From Caecitellus pseudoparvulus (Eukaryota; Bigyra: Bicosoecida): DNA of 64,000 bases. Positions within the stretch are counted from its first letter, which is position 1. Every line of letters begins with the position of its first letter. The notes below the pieces were generated by a model. That model was not told the origin of the DNA. It saw nothing but the letters and a program-made list of their open reading frames with translations, and ran no database searches. The stretch lies in NCBI GenBank assembly GCA_965644315.1, contig CBFFRQ010000068.1, positions 806,001 through 870,000 on the forward strand, written 5' to 3'. Positions 40,478 through 52,000 of the stretch are shown piece by piece. Position numbers and translations under genes: made by a program.

Positions 40478-41895
40478 TCACCCATGCACATCGTCCCACT
40501 CCTCCAGCGCCATCTCTGGCGCACACACATCCAGGTTGTTCTGCAGCGCTTCCATCCACTCCGCCATCTCCTCGTCGTTGCTGGCCTGCACAATGTACTT
40601 GCGCGAGGGCGTGTTGATGTTGAAGCAGTGGGGCTTGGTGTAGCTGTCCTCCACCACCACCTCCGTGCCCTTCACCATGCGCACGACCCCCTTGGCCTTG
40701 CTCTTACTCAGGCCCTCCTTGGCGTAGTACCACACTGTGCGGCCCTCCAGCACGAAGAAGCGGTTGCGCCAGGGACGGAAGGTGCCGCCATGCTTGCGCA
40801 TCCAGCCCTCCACGCGCATGGGCTCGCCAAACTTGGTGGCAGCGGTGCCCACGATGCTTGCCCGGCGTGCGCCGGCCTGCGCTGCGGCAGCTGAGGCGAT
40901 GCTGTACGACTCGCCGCCTGCTCCGCCAGCTGCCGGCGTGGAGGAGGAGGTGAAGAAGCTGCCTTCCTCCCCCGCTTCGTCGTCTGTGTCGTCACTGTCC
41001 TCCACTGCGGGCTGGGGCGGGTTCAACAGCACCTCCTCCACATCGGTGAAGCCCTTCGCTCGCGCCCACACTAGGCCAGTGCGCTGAGACTGTGCAGGCA
41101 GCGAGCAGGGGCACGTGTGCAGCTGGGACCAGGCCAGTGCACAACACACAGGCAGCACGCACGTGGTCCTTGGCTCGGAAAGACGCGCCTGCCTCCAGAA
41201 GCGCCCGCACGCAGTCGGCGTGGCCCCACCGGCACGCTCGGATGAGGGGAGTCAAGCCATCCGCATTGACAGCCTCTTTGTTTGCCCCCAAGGCCAGCAA
41301 ACTCTCGATGCAAGCGCGCTGGCCGTACGCAGCAGCACGGTGCAGGGCGGTGTTGCCAGCCTGGGAAGGGGGCGCAGAGCGGCGCCTGAAGCCAGCGTTC
41401 GGTGCCGAGCAGGTGCGCCGCCTCACCTTCGTCGTCGCTTCCACCTCCAAGCCTCCCTCAACTTCGTGCACTAGTGAGATGGCTGCGGCCCTCCCTTCGG
41501 CAGCTGCCACGTGGATGCAGTTGCGGCCTCCCTGCACAGGAGTGGGCGTGCAGTGCAGACAGTGCTTTGATTCCGCACCATGCCGTGCTTCGGCTTCCCC
41601 GCCCCCAGCGCCAGAAGGCTCACCTCATCCACTTCCTCGGGGGAAGCCCCGCGCACCAGAATGGCTTTCACCGTCTCCATGTTTCCCTGCTCCACTGCCA
41701 GGCAGATGAGTGGGCGGCCCTCCTGTGGCGGTGACCAGTGCACGGCGGGGTGAGGCACCTGCCAAGGCTTCCTGCACGGCGCCTGGCACGCACGACATCT
41801 TTCAGACTGGCGTTGACACTGTTCACGAGCTGACATGCGACAGTTGCATTGCCCGCCTTGACGGCCTCAATCAGCGGCTCCGTTTGGCCTGCCAT
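40478..41895 (-). CDS. Ankyrin-repeat protein with pleckstrin-homology domain
   Basis: Five exons: 41794-41895, 41624-41722, 41427-41531, 41163-41360 and 40478-41089; all introns phase 0; 371 aa. The first four exons have 34, 33, 35 and 66 codons, so each encodes one (or two) ankyrin repeats: LIEAVKAGNATVACQLVNSV, PLICLAVEQGNMETVKAILV, CIHVAAAEGRAAAISLV, TALHRAAAYGQRACIESLLA and LTPLIRACRWGHADCVRALL. The last exon carries an acidic linker (EDSDDTDDEAGEEG) and a PH domain at about residues 258-360: VEGWMRKHGGTFRPWRNRFF, VLEGRTVWYYAKEG, then a closing helix EEMAEWMEALQNNL. Basic and aromatic residues at the start of PH suggest phosphoinositide binding, but this is not assured. Probably a peripheral membrane adaptor. 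Confidence 0.92.
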
Positions 41896-42065
41896 GGCCC
41901 GGCGAGGAGGCTGGCGCTCGCGCTGGTCTCACGCAGCAGACGGTGCGTCCCTGGCCTGCCTGCGCCACAGCACGGTCGCCTCGGTGGGCCCCCTGCTTCA
42001 GTGCCGCATGTCCGGACTGCGCTGGGAAGGCATGCATGTGTGTGATTTGGCCGCTGCGACGCACT

Positions 42066-43847
42066 TCACTTGAAGAAGCGCGACAGTGCCGACCGCACTC
42101 CCGACTCGGCTGGGCGGCTGCCCTCCTTGGCCTCCTCCGCCGCGCGGGCAGCCTTCTCCTTGGACCGCGCCACCTCCTCGCGCCGCGCAGCCATGCGGTG
42201 CGTCAGGACGTTGGCCGACTTCTTCGCCGCCACGCGGCTGGCCTTGCTGCGCCCTCGCGTCTTCTTCTTGCGCTTGGCAGCCGGCGCGGCGGCGGCGGCG
42301 GCGGCAGCGTCAGCCGCCGCCTCCGCAGCCTTCACATCATCGCTGGCCCGATCCACCGCCACGATGGCAGAGGGGTCCATGGAGATCATGGACGGCGGCA
42401 GCTTGTCCAGCAGCGCCACCACCTCGCCTTCCTGCCGAGCCTTCTTGCCCTGGAACGGGTCTGCCGCCAGGCTGTCGTAGTTCGCCTCACCGGCGCCGGG
42501 GATGAGCAGGCTGGCGAAGCCGCCGCTGTGCCCCACGCCCAAGACGTCTTCGAATGGCCGCCAGGCACAGCGCTTGACGGAGGCGCCGGGCAGGCGGTGC
42601 GACATGTACGGTGCTTGGGCTGACCGCCGCACGGCATCCTTCCACACGGTGACCAGCCCCCCCCCGCCGACCGCCAAGAGGCCCTGCTGGGAGAAGTCCA
42701 GAGACGTCGCGGGGGTGGGGCTGGAGTATGTCTGCAGGGCCTTGTACGTGCGCAGGTCCCACAGGCGGACCCGGCCATCCACCCCCCCCGTCGCCATGGT
42801 CTGCCCATCCTGGCTGAAGGCGAGGGATGTCACGTGCCCTGGACCAGTCACCATCTTCACCAGCGGCTCGTTCACGTTGGGGCTCCACAGCGTCACGCAG
42901 CCATTGCCGTGCCCCGCGCCCACGATGGCGTTCCAGGGGTTCTGCCGCAGCACGGAGCAGGGGCCCAGCCCCGTGCGGTGCTGGGCGACGCACTCCCCCG
43001 TCGTCACATCCGTGTACCGCAGGAGGCCCTTCTCCCCGATGGAGGTGAGGAGGAAGTGGTAGGGCAGGAAGTCCAGGGCGCGGGGCGAGGAGTCCTTGCG
43101 CATGACGTGGATCTCCACCCCCGTGTGGTCGTAGATGTACGTGTACTTGTGCTGGGCCGCCGCGAACAGCGTCATGTTGTGCAGGAAGGTGACGTCGTGC
43201 ACGGCCTCCTCTGTGTGCAGCTCCGACACCAACTGCCGCCGGAGGGAGTCCACGATGGCCATGTGCCCGCCAGCACCCCCCAGCAGCAGGTATCGCCCGT
43301 TGCGCGTGTACCGCAGGGAGTACGGCGCGTGGTCTGGCAGGGACAGGGCGAAGGCCTGCCGAGCCGACGACACGTCCACTGCGTCCCGGATGGCAGCCTG
43401 CTTGAACTTGTGTGTGCGCTCGATGCCTTCCGCCTCCAAGTACCTGCGGGGGTGCGCGAGGTGCAGGGTCAGGGAAGGAGGGCAAGCCAGCACAGGCGCG
43501 CCTGGCTCACCCAGCAGTGCTGGGCAGCAGCAGCTCCGCGCGGGCAGCAGAGACGGCTGCACCCTTGGCATAGGCTTCAGCACGTTGCACTGTTCCCCGT
43601 GTTTTCTTATTCTTGATGCCCTGTGCCGGGTACAGCGGGGCGGAGGCCAGGGCTTCGTGGAGGAGCGTGTTCCCCAGGCTCGGACAAGCCGTCATACCTT
43701 CACTCGGTTGCCCTTGCCCCTGGCGTACTTCTGCACTGCCCCAGCCACGGCATGATCATCTCGCTTTGGCTGGTCCTCCTTGCGCTGGCGCTTGGTGCCG
43801 CGGCGAGCCCCTGTGCCAGACAAGGCGCCTTTCCCTGCATCAGCCAT
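42066..43847 (-). CDS. UTP7: WD40 U3 snoRNP protein UTP7 / WDR46 (BING4)
   Basis: Exons 43698-43847, 43511-43620 and 42066-43443; 545 aa; ATG at 43847. Basic N terminus (GTKRQRKEDQPKRDDHAV), then the conserved linker GIKNKKTRGTVQRAEAYAKG...LLLPSTAG-YLEAEGIERTHKFKQ spliced in register. WD40 propeller: YSLRYTRNGRYLLLGGAGGH, FLHNMTLFAAAQHKYTYIYD, ALDFLPYHFLLTSIGEKGLL, NPWNAIVGAGHGNGCVTLWS, TMATGGVDGRVRLWDLR. A BING4 C-terminal segment (KRCAWRPFEDVLGVGHSGGF) and a lysine-rich nucleolar-type tail follow. Human WDR46 and yeast Utp7 are SSU-processome components needed for 18S rRNA maturation. Donors are GTATGA (weak) and GTGAGC. A CAATTTCCGC element lies 11 bp before the ATG. Confidence 0.95.
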
Positions 43848-43857
43848 TGTGCTGGCC

Positions 43858-43867
43858 CAATTTCCGC
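43858..43867 (+). promoter_or_regulatory. CAATTTCCGC element at UTP7 start
   Basis: Exact decamer, antisense relative to UTP7, 11 bp upstream of its ATG. Confidence 0.5.
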
Positions 43868-43995
43868 ACCTGGCCCTGACTTCACTCGTCAAAATGTCCA
43901 ACCAGGCTCATTGCGGGGAAGGGAACGAGTATGCTGGCAGCAAGTGTCGTGAGGCCTTGCGTTTTGGAGCACAGTCTACGGTTGTGCATTGCCCC

Positions 43996-45390
43996 TCACC
44001 CCAAGCGCAGGATGCCGGAGGCGATGAGCTTGTTGATCTTCGCAGCCATGACTGGGTCCTTCATGACCTGCGTCGCGGAGGCAGGGTCGCTCTGCATGTC
44101 CTGCAGAACTTGGTTCACGACAGGGTCCCTCAGGATGGCCTGGATCTCGGGGTCTGCCGCTGCACGTGCCACCTGCTCCTGGTCGGCCTCCCCCGTGCTG
44201 CTGGCCTGGATGCGCATGACAGTGCGACCGTACCCCTCCTGGCACTCGGGGTCATCCTCGTTGATGGAGAGGCCGGACCGGAACGCGTCCACCGCCTTGG
44301 AGAACTCCTTGCGCAGGAAGTGGATGTTGCCCTTCCGCGACCACGCCTTGACGTACTGCGGGTCCAGCTCCAGCGCCTTCTCGCAGTCGCCCAGAGCAGC
44401 GTTCATGTCCATGAGCTTGCAGCGGGCTGTAGCGCGGTTGTTCCAGTAGGACGCCACGCCGGGGTCCCGCTTGATGGCCTCCGAGTACAGCTCCACCGCC
44501 TCCTTGAAGCGGCCCTCCTTGAACGCTTCGTTGCCGGCGGCCTTGGCCTCGGCACCCTTGGCAGGGTCCAGGTACGCCTCCGCCTCCAGGCGCACCTTGG
44601 TGTCCTCCACCTTGCGCTTGCGCGTGTACACGACGTCTGTGTGGTGCTCCAGCAAGCTGCTGTCGTAGGCGGCGATGGCAGCCTCCAGGTCACCAGCCTT
44701 GGCGTGGGCGTTTCCGATACGGGCGTACGCCTTGGCCAGCAGCTGGAACCCCGCGCCGTTGGACCGCCCGAACTCGATGGCCTCTTCGCACTCCTTGATG
44801 GAGGCGGGGATGTCGCCCTGTTCGTAGAACACGGCGGCCTTGTTCAGGCGGTAGGTGATGTCGGAGGGGTCCAGCTCCAGCGCCGCGTCGTAGCATGCCA
44901 GCGCGCCCTCGAAGTCCTTCTTCTTGTACAACGCATTGCCCTCCTGCTTCTTCGCCACGGCAGCCTCCTTCGCCTCCCGTGCCGCGCGCTCCTCTGGCGT
45001 CTCAGCCGCCCGCCGGGCCGCCTCCTCTGCCGCGGCGGCCTCCTCAGCTGCCGCCTTGGCCGCTGCCGCGGCCTTGGCAGCGCGCTCCTCAGCCTCCTTC
45101 TCTGCCTTCACCTGCGCTTCGTGCGCCCTGCGCATGGCCTCGGGGTCGGGCTGGGCCTGGGGGGGCCCCTGTCCGCCGGCACCGGCGCCGCCCAGCGGGA
45201 TGCCCAGCACGAACCCCAGCACCTCCATGAGCCGGGGGTCGGACGCAGCGGAGCCCTGCAGCGCAGACGTGTCCCCTGCGGCCAACTTGTCGATGGTGTC
45301 GCTGAACTCCTTGTCTGACAGGTACGCTGAGAACTTCGGGTGCCCCGCCAGCTTCTGGCGAAGGCCTGGGCCAAACAGGTCGCCCATGCC

Positions 45391-45423
<33 letters not shown>

Positions 45424-46054
45424 ACCACCCCACTGGGGAGCAGCCTGCGCTTGCATGTCCTGCTGGATGGCTGCCTTGCAGCTGGCCAAGGCGGCGTTGG
45501 CAGGGTCCACAGCCAAGCCCTTCTCAGCAGCTTCCAAAGCCTCAGACAGCTTGCCTTGAGCGTGCAGCGCTGCTGCCACACGGTTGTACCCCTTGGGCCA
45601 GTCAGCCTTGAGCTCCACAACCTTCTGTGCGTCTTCCAATGCACCGGTGGTGTCCTTCAAGCTCAGCTTCGCCGCCGATCTGAGCCAGGAAGGGCGCGGG
45701 AGAGTGCAGCATGTGCGGAAGTTGTCGCGCAGAAGGGCATCGAACGCGGGTGAGGTGGGGGCTGGAAAGCGCACCGAGACGGAATACGCACCTGTTGCTG
45801 AAGAAGATGTGGTTACTGTCATCCAATTCAATGGCCTGTGAACGGCGAATCCAATTCGTGCAGGCTATGAAGGCCAAAGTGCACCGCCACGCGGAATTTG
45901 CCTCCCGCTACTGACGGGAGAGCCTGCTTCCCATCAATTCTTGGGGAGGACGCACCTTTGTGTAGCACTCAATGGCTTCTTCGAACTTCTCCTGCTGCAA
46001 GGCGGCGTTGCCCTTGCCCTTCCACTCTGCTGCTTGTGCAGCTGCGTCAGCCAT
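43996..46054 (-). CDS. STIP1: HSP70/HSP90-organising protein (HOP/STIP1)
   Basis: Exons 45956-46054, 45792-45835 and 43996-45679; 608 aa; ATG at 46054. HOP bridges HSP70 and HSP90 during client transfer in the cytosol. Order seen: TPR1 (AAEWKGKGNAALQQEKFEEA through LHAQGKLSEALEAAEKGL), a Gly/Met-rich GGMGGMGG linker before the first DP domain (LAGHPKFSAYLSDKEFSDTI), a charged Ala/Glu-rich helix, TPR2A (EGNALYKKKDFEGALACYDA), TPR2B (AAGNEAFKEGRFKEAVELYS) and the C-terminal DP2 (QAILRDPVVNQVLQDMQSDP). It ends KLIASGILRLG, close to the family end. Both donors are GTGCGT. Length and domain order are standard. Divergent from the class V aminotransferase. Confidence 0.97.
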
Positions 46055-46421
46055 GTTTGTGTTGAAGGCTGCCGTCAACCGTACAGCGTCCTTCCCCACG
46101 TGCTGCTTCCACACTTGCTGTGAAAAGCCGAAGAGAGGAACTGGATGCAGAAATGCTGGGGAGGTGTGGGAAGCACGGTCTGCGTTGATTTGGTGAGGGC
46201 AGTCGAGTTGCTTGGGAGCGTCAGCGGAGCCCACCACGCCAGTATTCGTCGATCAGCCCAAAACAAGAACCGCCCCGAAGCAAGTGCACCTGGCGACAGG
46301 CATGACCAAGTCACTATTTTATTTTAATACCCTCACAGCTCCCGGCTCATCCTCGCAACAGTCGTTTGCTGCTGCTGGTAAGGCTAATCAAGTGCGCCCG
46401 AAACTGCGGCGAAACTCCACC

Positions 46422-47888
46422 ATGGCGGCGTCTTCCAGCACTGCGCCCGAGGCCAAAGGGTACAAAGGCTTCGGCAGCTTTCACAGTGAGAACGTTGAAG
46501 GCCTTATCGCAGGACTCATGGCTGGCCAACCGCTGCCAGAGGTCGCCTCACCCGACGCTGCCAAAGCAGCGCTGGCTCAGTATCAGCCTGCCACTGCAGC
46601 TGACTTCGGCTCAGCCAGCTTCAAGAAGGCCAACTTTTTCGTTGACCCAGCATGGACTTTCCTCAACCATGGGGCGTTTGGGGGTGCCCACCGCCTGGCT
46701 GCTGCCGTCGCCAACGCGTGGCGAGAGCACTGCGAAACACAGCCGCTGCGTTTCATCGACCGGCAACTCTTCGCAGCCGTGGCGGGCGCGCTGGCCGAGG
46801 CAGCAGCCAGTGTGGGCACTCCAGTGGACACCCTGACCTTTGTGCCCAACGCAACCACTGGCATCAACGCAGTCCTGGCGGCAGTGCCGTTTGAGGGGGA
46901 CAAGCGGGACGTGTTCATGCTGGACATCGGGTATGGCTCTGTGAAGAAGATCACCCGCGAGTTCTCAAGCCGGGCGGGTGGTGCAGTGCACATGGTACAC
47001 GTACCACTGCCCCTCCGAACAGAGTGGGAAGACGACATCATGGACCTCGTTTCCCGCGAGTTGCGCCCTGCCTCCACCGCCCTGGCGGTATTTGACCACG
47101 TCACCTCCAACACCGCCCTCGTGCTGCCAGTGAAGCGCCTGACGCAACTCTGCGCCGCCAAGGGCGTGCCAGTCCTCATTGACGGCGCCCACGCCTGGGG
47201 CAGCCTGCCGCTGGATGTGGCGGACATCGGCGCTGATTTTTATGTCACCAACGCCCACAAGTGGCTCAGCTGCCCTAAGGGCGTGGGCGTGTTGGCAGTG
47301 AAGCACGCAGGGGACCGGGCCCGGGTGCGTTCCCCCGTCATGAGCCACGGCTGGGATGCGGGCTTCCACAGCAGCTTCATGTGGGACGGCTGCCGTGACT
47401 ATGCCGCTGTGCTGAGTGTGCCTGCCATGCTGCAGTGGTGGACGGCCACTGGCCCAAGCACTGCCAGGGCCTACACTCGGGCGCTGCGAGATGCAGCAGT
47501 GGCGGAGCTGACGAGTGCCTGGGGCACTGGCACTCAGGCCCCCTTGGCGGCATATGGGCCCATGGCCTTGGTGCAAGTTCCGCGCGGCATCATGGCAGGC
47601 TTGGAGGAGGACGAGGCTGGCCATGCACAGGCACGGCACGGGGGGGAGGAAGGTGCTGGTGGTGCGGCGTGGTCCGACGCCCCCGCTGGGCCGTACACCT
47701 CCACTCATGCCAAGGTGTTGCAGGACGCGTTGCACGATGGACACCGCGTGGAAGCCCCGGTGAAGTGCCTGGGGGGGTGGCTCTTTCTGCGCCTCTCCTT
47801 CGCCGTGTACAACTGCGCAGCCGACTACAAAGTGCTGCAGGAGGCTGTGCTGGGCATGGTGGAGGACGGCGGTTTGCAGTGGCAGTGA
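46422..47888 (+). CDS. Class V PLP-dependent enzyme (isopenicillin N epimerase / Egt2-like)
   Basis: 488 aa from ATG 46422 (CCACCATGG context). The frame extends upstream to an ATG at 46302, which would give 528 aa, but an AT-rich TATTTTATTTTAATAC stretch at 46314-46330 looks more like promoter. Fold type I: WTFLNHGAFGGAHRLAAAVA, PLRFIDRQLF, TFVPNATTGINAVLAAV, VFDHVTSNTALVLPVKRL, DGAHAWGSLPLDV (Asp for pyridine N) and FYVTNAHKWLSCPKGVGVL with the Schiff-base Lys. The HGAFG...PLRFI and NAHKWL pattern is typical of isopenicillin-epimerase-like and hercynylcysteine-sulfoxide-lyase enzymes, so a C-S lyase or related amino-acid reaction is possible. The exact substrate is unknown. A low-complexity insert lies near residue 400. 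Convergent with acireductone dioxygenase, 23 bp between stops. Confidence 0.88.
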   Translation: MAASSSTAPEAKGYKGFGSFHSENVEGLIAGLMAGQPLPEVASPDAAKAALAQYQPATAADFGSASFKKANFFVDPAWTFLNHGAFGGAHRLAAAVANAWREHCETQPLRFIDRQLFAAVAGALAEAAASVGTPVDTLTFVPNATTGINAVLAAVPFEGDKRDVFMLDIGYGSVKKITREFSSRAGGAVHMVHVPLPLRTEWEDDIMDLVSRELRPASTALAVFDHVTSNTALVLPVKRLTQLCAAKGVPVLIDGAHAWGSLPLDVADIGADFYVTNAHKWLSCPKGVGVLAVKHAGDRARVRSPVMSHGWDAGFHSSFMWDGCRDYAAVLSVPAMLQWWTATGPSTARAYTRALRDAAVAELTSAWGTGTQAPLAAYGPMALVQVPRGIMAGLEEDEAGHAQARHGGEEGAGGAAWSDAPAGPYTSTHAKVLQDALHDGHRVEAPVKCLGGWLFLRLSFAVYNCAADYKVLQEAVLGMVEDGGLQWQ

Positions 47889-47911
47889 GTGCATTCCGCT
47901 TTTCGGCCTGA

Positions 47912-48816
47912 TCAGGCGGAGGCCACTGCAGCAGCAGCAGCCGCGGTGGCCGTGTCAGCATCCTCTGCACCCCGTGGCCGCTTGCTGGCCAGCAGCGGCT
48001 GCAGGAACTCAGTGACGTACTTCTCTCGAGAGGGCATCTCGGGCACGCCGTCGGCATCACGGTTATGGGGCGTCCTGCGGAGAGTGGGGGCGGCGGGCGT
48101 GCAGCGCTGCACGGCACGGAAATGCACCACCGCGCACGAACCAGACAGGCACACCCTTGAAGAGGCGCAGGGCTTGGATGTGGTCGTTGCTGTCCAGGGT
48201 GAAGCGGTGGTAGATGCCTTCCGGCAGGATGATGAGGTCGCCCTTGGTCACTTCCATGCGGATCCAGCGGTCGTCCTGCGCAGGGAAGAGGAAGAGCAGC
48301 CTGTTGGGCGGGTAAAAACGGCACAATTGGCCGCACCTGCACACTGACCTTGTCTCGGATGTCAAAGTAGCCTGAGCCGTCCATGATGTACCTGCATCCG
48401 TGCGGAATTCGCTTGTGCCCGACGCCCAAGTGTGCAAGTGTGCGGCAAAAGGGGACGCCTACCGAATCTCCTCATCAGTATGGATGTGCTCTTCAAAAAA
48501 GGACTTGATCCTGTGCCCAGCCAGCAGCAGGGGGGGCGCCCATGCTAGCGGTGGTCGGGTGGCGTGTGCCAGCTTTGCCCACGCACTTCTCCTCATAGTT
48601 GGGCAGCTTCTCCGGGGAGCAAGTGATGTTGTCGCTGTAGTCGTACCCCCGCTCGGTCTTGATCTTCAACAGCTCCTCATCGTCTGCTGCCCCACTGAGC
48701 TTCCAGTACAGCACTCCGTACGACGCGAGCGTGTCCAGGTCCACTGGCTCATTGGGCTCCAGTTTGTTTGGTGCCCGCTGGTCGGTGACCTCCCCTGGCA
48801 TGTACCACGCTTGCAT
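47912..48816 (-). CDS. ADI1: Acireductone dioxygenase (ARD/ADI1)
   Basis: Five exons: 48587-48816, 48463-48510, 48349-48391, 48142-48275 and 47912-48074; 205 aa. Cupin metalloenzyme of the methionine salvage pathway that cleaves acireductone to 2-keto-4-methylthiobutyrate and formate (Fe form). Seen: [74 protein letters not shown]. Metal ligands H, H and E are in [12 protein letters not shown] and the last His in GIYHRF. The final splice needs an atypical GTTCGT donor to give [13 protein letters not shown], matching the family. Donors GTAGGC and GTCAGT are also non-consensus. About 20 Ala-rich residues extend the C terminus. Confidence 0.95.
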
Positions 48817-49054
48817 GACTGACGCTGTGGATGTAGGAATGGCGAAGCAGTATGAGCAACGGCGATGGCTTGAATGGTTGCTTTTTGATTGTGCTGGGCC
48901 TGCAGCGACAGAGAACTTGCATTGGCAACAGGCAGCAAAAACACTGCCACCCGCTCCAACACCCTCTTGGTCACATGCACACTCACGCACATGTAGGGCA
49001 GCAAAACACAGAAGCACAGTCCTCACGACGACACGGCGCGCACCCCCCGCCTCC

Positions 49055-52000
49055 TCACAGCTCGTCCACATCCACGTCGGAGATGAGGTCCTTCGCAACA
49101 CGCGCGCTGCGCTCAGACAGGAACCGGGCTTGGGCTGCCTGCTGCACGGACACCGCCACGCTCTGCCGCCGGTACGCCTTCTTGCTCGCCTTACCCCCTG
49201 CACCTGCGCTGGCACCCCCCGACACCGCCGCCGAGCGTGACGCTGCCCGCGCAGGCGGCAAGGTGCCCCCCTTCTTGCTAGAGGTCTTCTGCCCCCGCCG
49301 TGACGTCGTCTTGGCCGCCTCAGCCTCCTCGGCAGGTCCACGCATCCAAGCTGTGGACGCCTCAAAGTCTTCGTGTTGCTCAGTGCCCTTGGGCGAAGTG
49401 GCCTTCGCCTCTGCCTTGCGCTTTGTGGACAGGCTCATGCGGCGGGCAGTGTTGGAGCGGTACCCGCTCAGCTTGGCACCTGCGTCGCCGCCGCCACCTG
49501 GGGGGCTCTTCGCTGTGGGGCTGAGCGTGGCGCCTCTGTTCACCGGGTGGTCCACACGCAGCGGGTTGGGCACCTCGCCCACGACACTCGGGGAAGCCCC
49601 TCGTTTCTTCACTGGCTGCTGCTGCTTCTGGCGTGCAGCCGTGGCATCCAGCAGCGTGTCGCCCACGTCGGAGTTCTTGCGGCCTACCTGTCCACACGAG
49701 AGCTGGTGGCGGCGGTCGGTGTACAGGAAGTCCGGAAAGTAGTGGTGGGCGGCAGACATGGCCCCTGCCAGGATGTACTTGAGCACCACCACGGCAATGG
49801 CGACGACGAAGAAGTTGGTGTACGTGGACTTGCGGTCGGCGTCCGTGCTGGACACCATGAGGCTGTCCTGCATGGTGGCCATGAGCGTCAGGGCCACGCC
49901 GTCAGCTGCCACCTGCACGAGGATGTAGAAGGACGTGGGCAGGCGCTGGACATCCTTGATCCACTCCAGGCACACTTCGTCCGAGCCAGGGAACACGAAG
50001 AGGCTCGTGGCTACGTCGCCGAAGTGCTTGAAGTTGAACCGCCAGTAGAAGCACGTGAACAGCACCTTGATGCCCAGGAGGCCTCCCAGGTACAGGTAGA
50101 ACGCCGGCGCCTCTGAGAAGAACACCGCGAACAAGGACACAGTCACCACGTTGGAGGCGATTTCAGCAGCCCTGAACGCCGCCGCAAGCAGCACGCCGAA
50201 GGTGACGTATGTCACTTGTTTCTGCGCTTCACTCTTGCGCCACGCGTTCATCTTGGCCTTGTCGCTCTGCGCCAGGGATGCAACGATGGAGCCCAATGAC
50301 AGCGCAATGGATACGATGAGGATGGGGTTGGGGTCCAGCAGCTTCAAGGCCTGGAACGACTGCAACAGTGTCTGGGGCGTGGCTTCCATCATGGCCTCTG
50401 TCAGCTTCAGGCGGTGGATGGCGGCGAGGCCCTGCATGGGCTGCGTCGTCCGCAGCGGCATGATGGCCCCCGTGACTTTTCCAAGACACACGAAGTTGTA
50501 CGCGTCCATGACGATGGTCAAGGACAGCGGCTGCAAGATTGCCGCCCGGCTGCGGCCATCCTGCACCAAGCTGTACATCGTGTAGATGTTTGCGAACAGC
50601 AGGATGGCCAGGGATGCGGCAAACAAGGTAAAGTCCCCTGCCTTCACGCCGGCAGCGTACAGGTCCACCAGCACGATGATGTCCATGACATAGTCTGCCA
50701 CATTCACAATGGACGAAGAGACTGCCGCAATCTTGGGCAGGTTAATGGTGGGTGTGCTTTCCTCCATGGTGAAGGTGCCGATCAAGTTCATGTCAGGCGT
50801 GCCATCCCGCATCAGCCCGCGGTCCCTGATGGTGGTGAAGTCCAAGTAGTCAAAGTTGGCATACACCAGGCGCCCCTTGCTGAACTTCCCTTCCTCCCAG
50901 TCAATCACGCACTGCCGCCCATCCAGCAAGAAGATGTCGGTGCGTTTGAGATCGGAGGGCATTGTGACGACGGTGGGGCGCGAGAGCAGTTTCGCCACCA
51001 TGCGCAAGTGAGCCGCCATCTCGGCCACGATGGGGACATTTCCGAAGTCCACACCTACCAAGTCGTACTGGTGTGGCAGAGTTCGCAGCGCAGTGACGAG
51101 GGGGTTCAAGTTGCCGTCCAGGCCGGATTCTGTGAGATCCACCACACGCGGCAACGTCGGCGTGGCCAGCATCAGCTCGCCCAAGCACAGGATGGCGTCG
51201 GAAGTGAGCACTACCCCCCGCATGCCGACGGTGGTGATGCGGGTGTTGAACTTGAGGGCATCTGTGATGTACTGCAGGCTCTCCCCCAAACTGTTGTTGT
51301 TGTAGGAAAGGTCAAGTGTCGTCAAGGCCGGGTGGTGCTGCACCGCCGACGCGAAGGAGGCGCCTGCGTGGACTGACTGCCCCATGAACTCGTCGTGGAA
51401 GAGGCCTGCAAAGGTATGGGCCACGGCAAAAAGAGGGTGCTCCCAGCCTTGGGGGTCGCCGAGGCTGCACAGCGCTACGCACCGCGATCGAAACTGAAGG
51501 TGTTTGAGCCGATGTACAGCTCCTTGAGCGTTTTCTGCTTGCGCAGCGCCCCAGACAGAGCTGCAAGCCTGCGGGAGGCAGGGAAGCGGCATACAAGTGT
51601 GACCGGCGGTGCAGCAAGGCCAAGCGGGCGGGAAGAGCAGGCTCACCCTGTGTCTCGGATGTTGTTGTTCTCCAGCGCCAGCACCTCCAGCGTCTTGTGC
51701 TCGCCCAGCGCAGTGGCCAGCGTCTGCATGCCCGCGTCGCCAAGGTTTGCCCCTGACAGGTTCAACTGCACCAGCGATCGATTCCTCGCCAGGCCAGTTG
51801 CAATGGTGGTGGCACCCAGCACGCCCATCATGCAATCTGCGCACACGGGGGCGAGGTGTCGACATGAGGCTAGCGGGCAAGAGCAAGGTCACGCCCAGCG
51901 CACTGCAAGTCGACAGAGCAAGGTGCTGGTCGGCAATGGCAACCCCCCAGCACACAGGCTCAAAGCACACACACATGCACATTGCGGGGCGTTCTCAGGG

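Noticed and set aside
46302-46421. 40-residue N-terminal extension of the class V enzyme
   Set aside because: Possible but less likely. It spans an AT-rich promoter-like stretch and the Kozak-context ATG at 46422 begins just before conserved sequence.
51406-51982. N-terminal extension of the LRR/XK-like protein by reading straight through to 51982
   Set aside because: That stretch reads through introns and a wrong frame. Spliced exons give continuous LRRs with matched phases.
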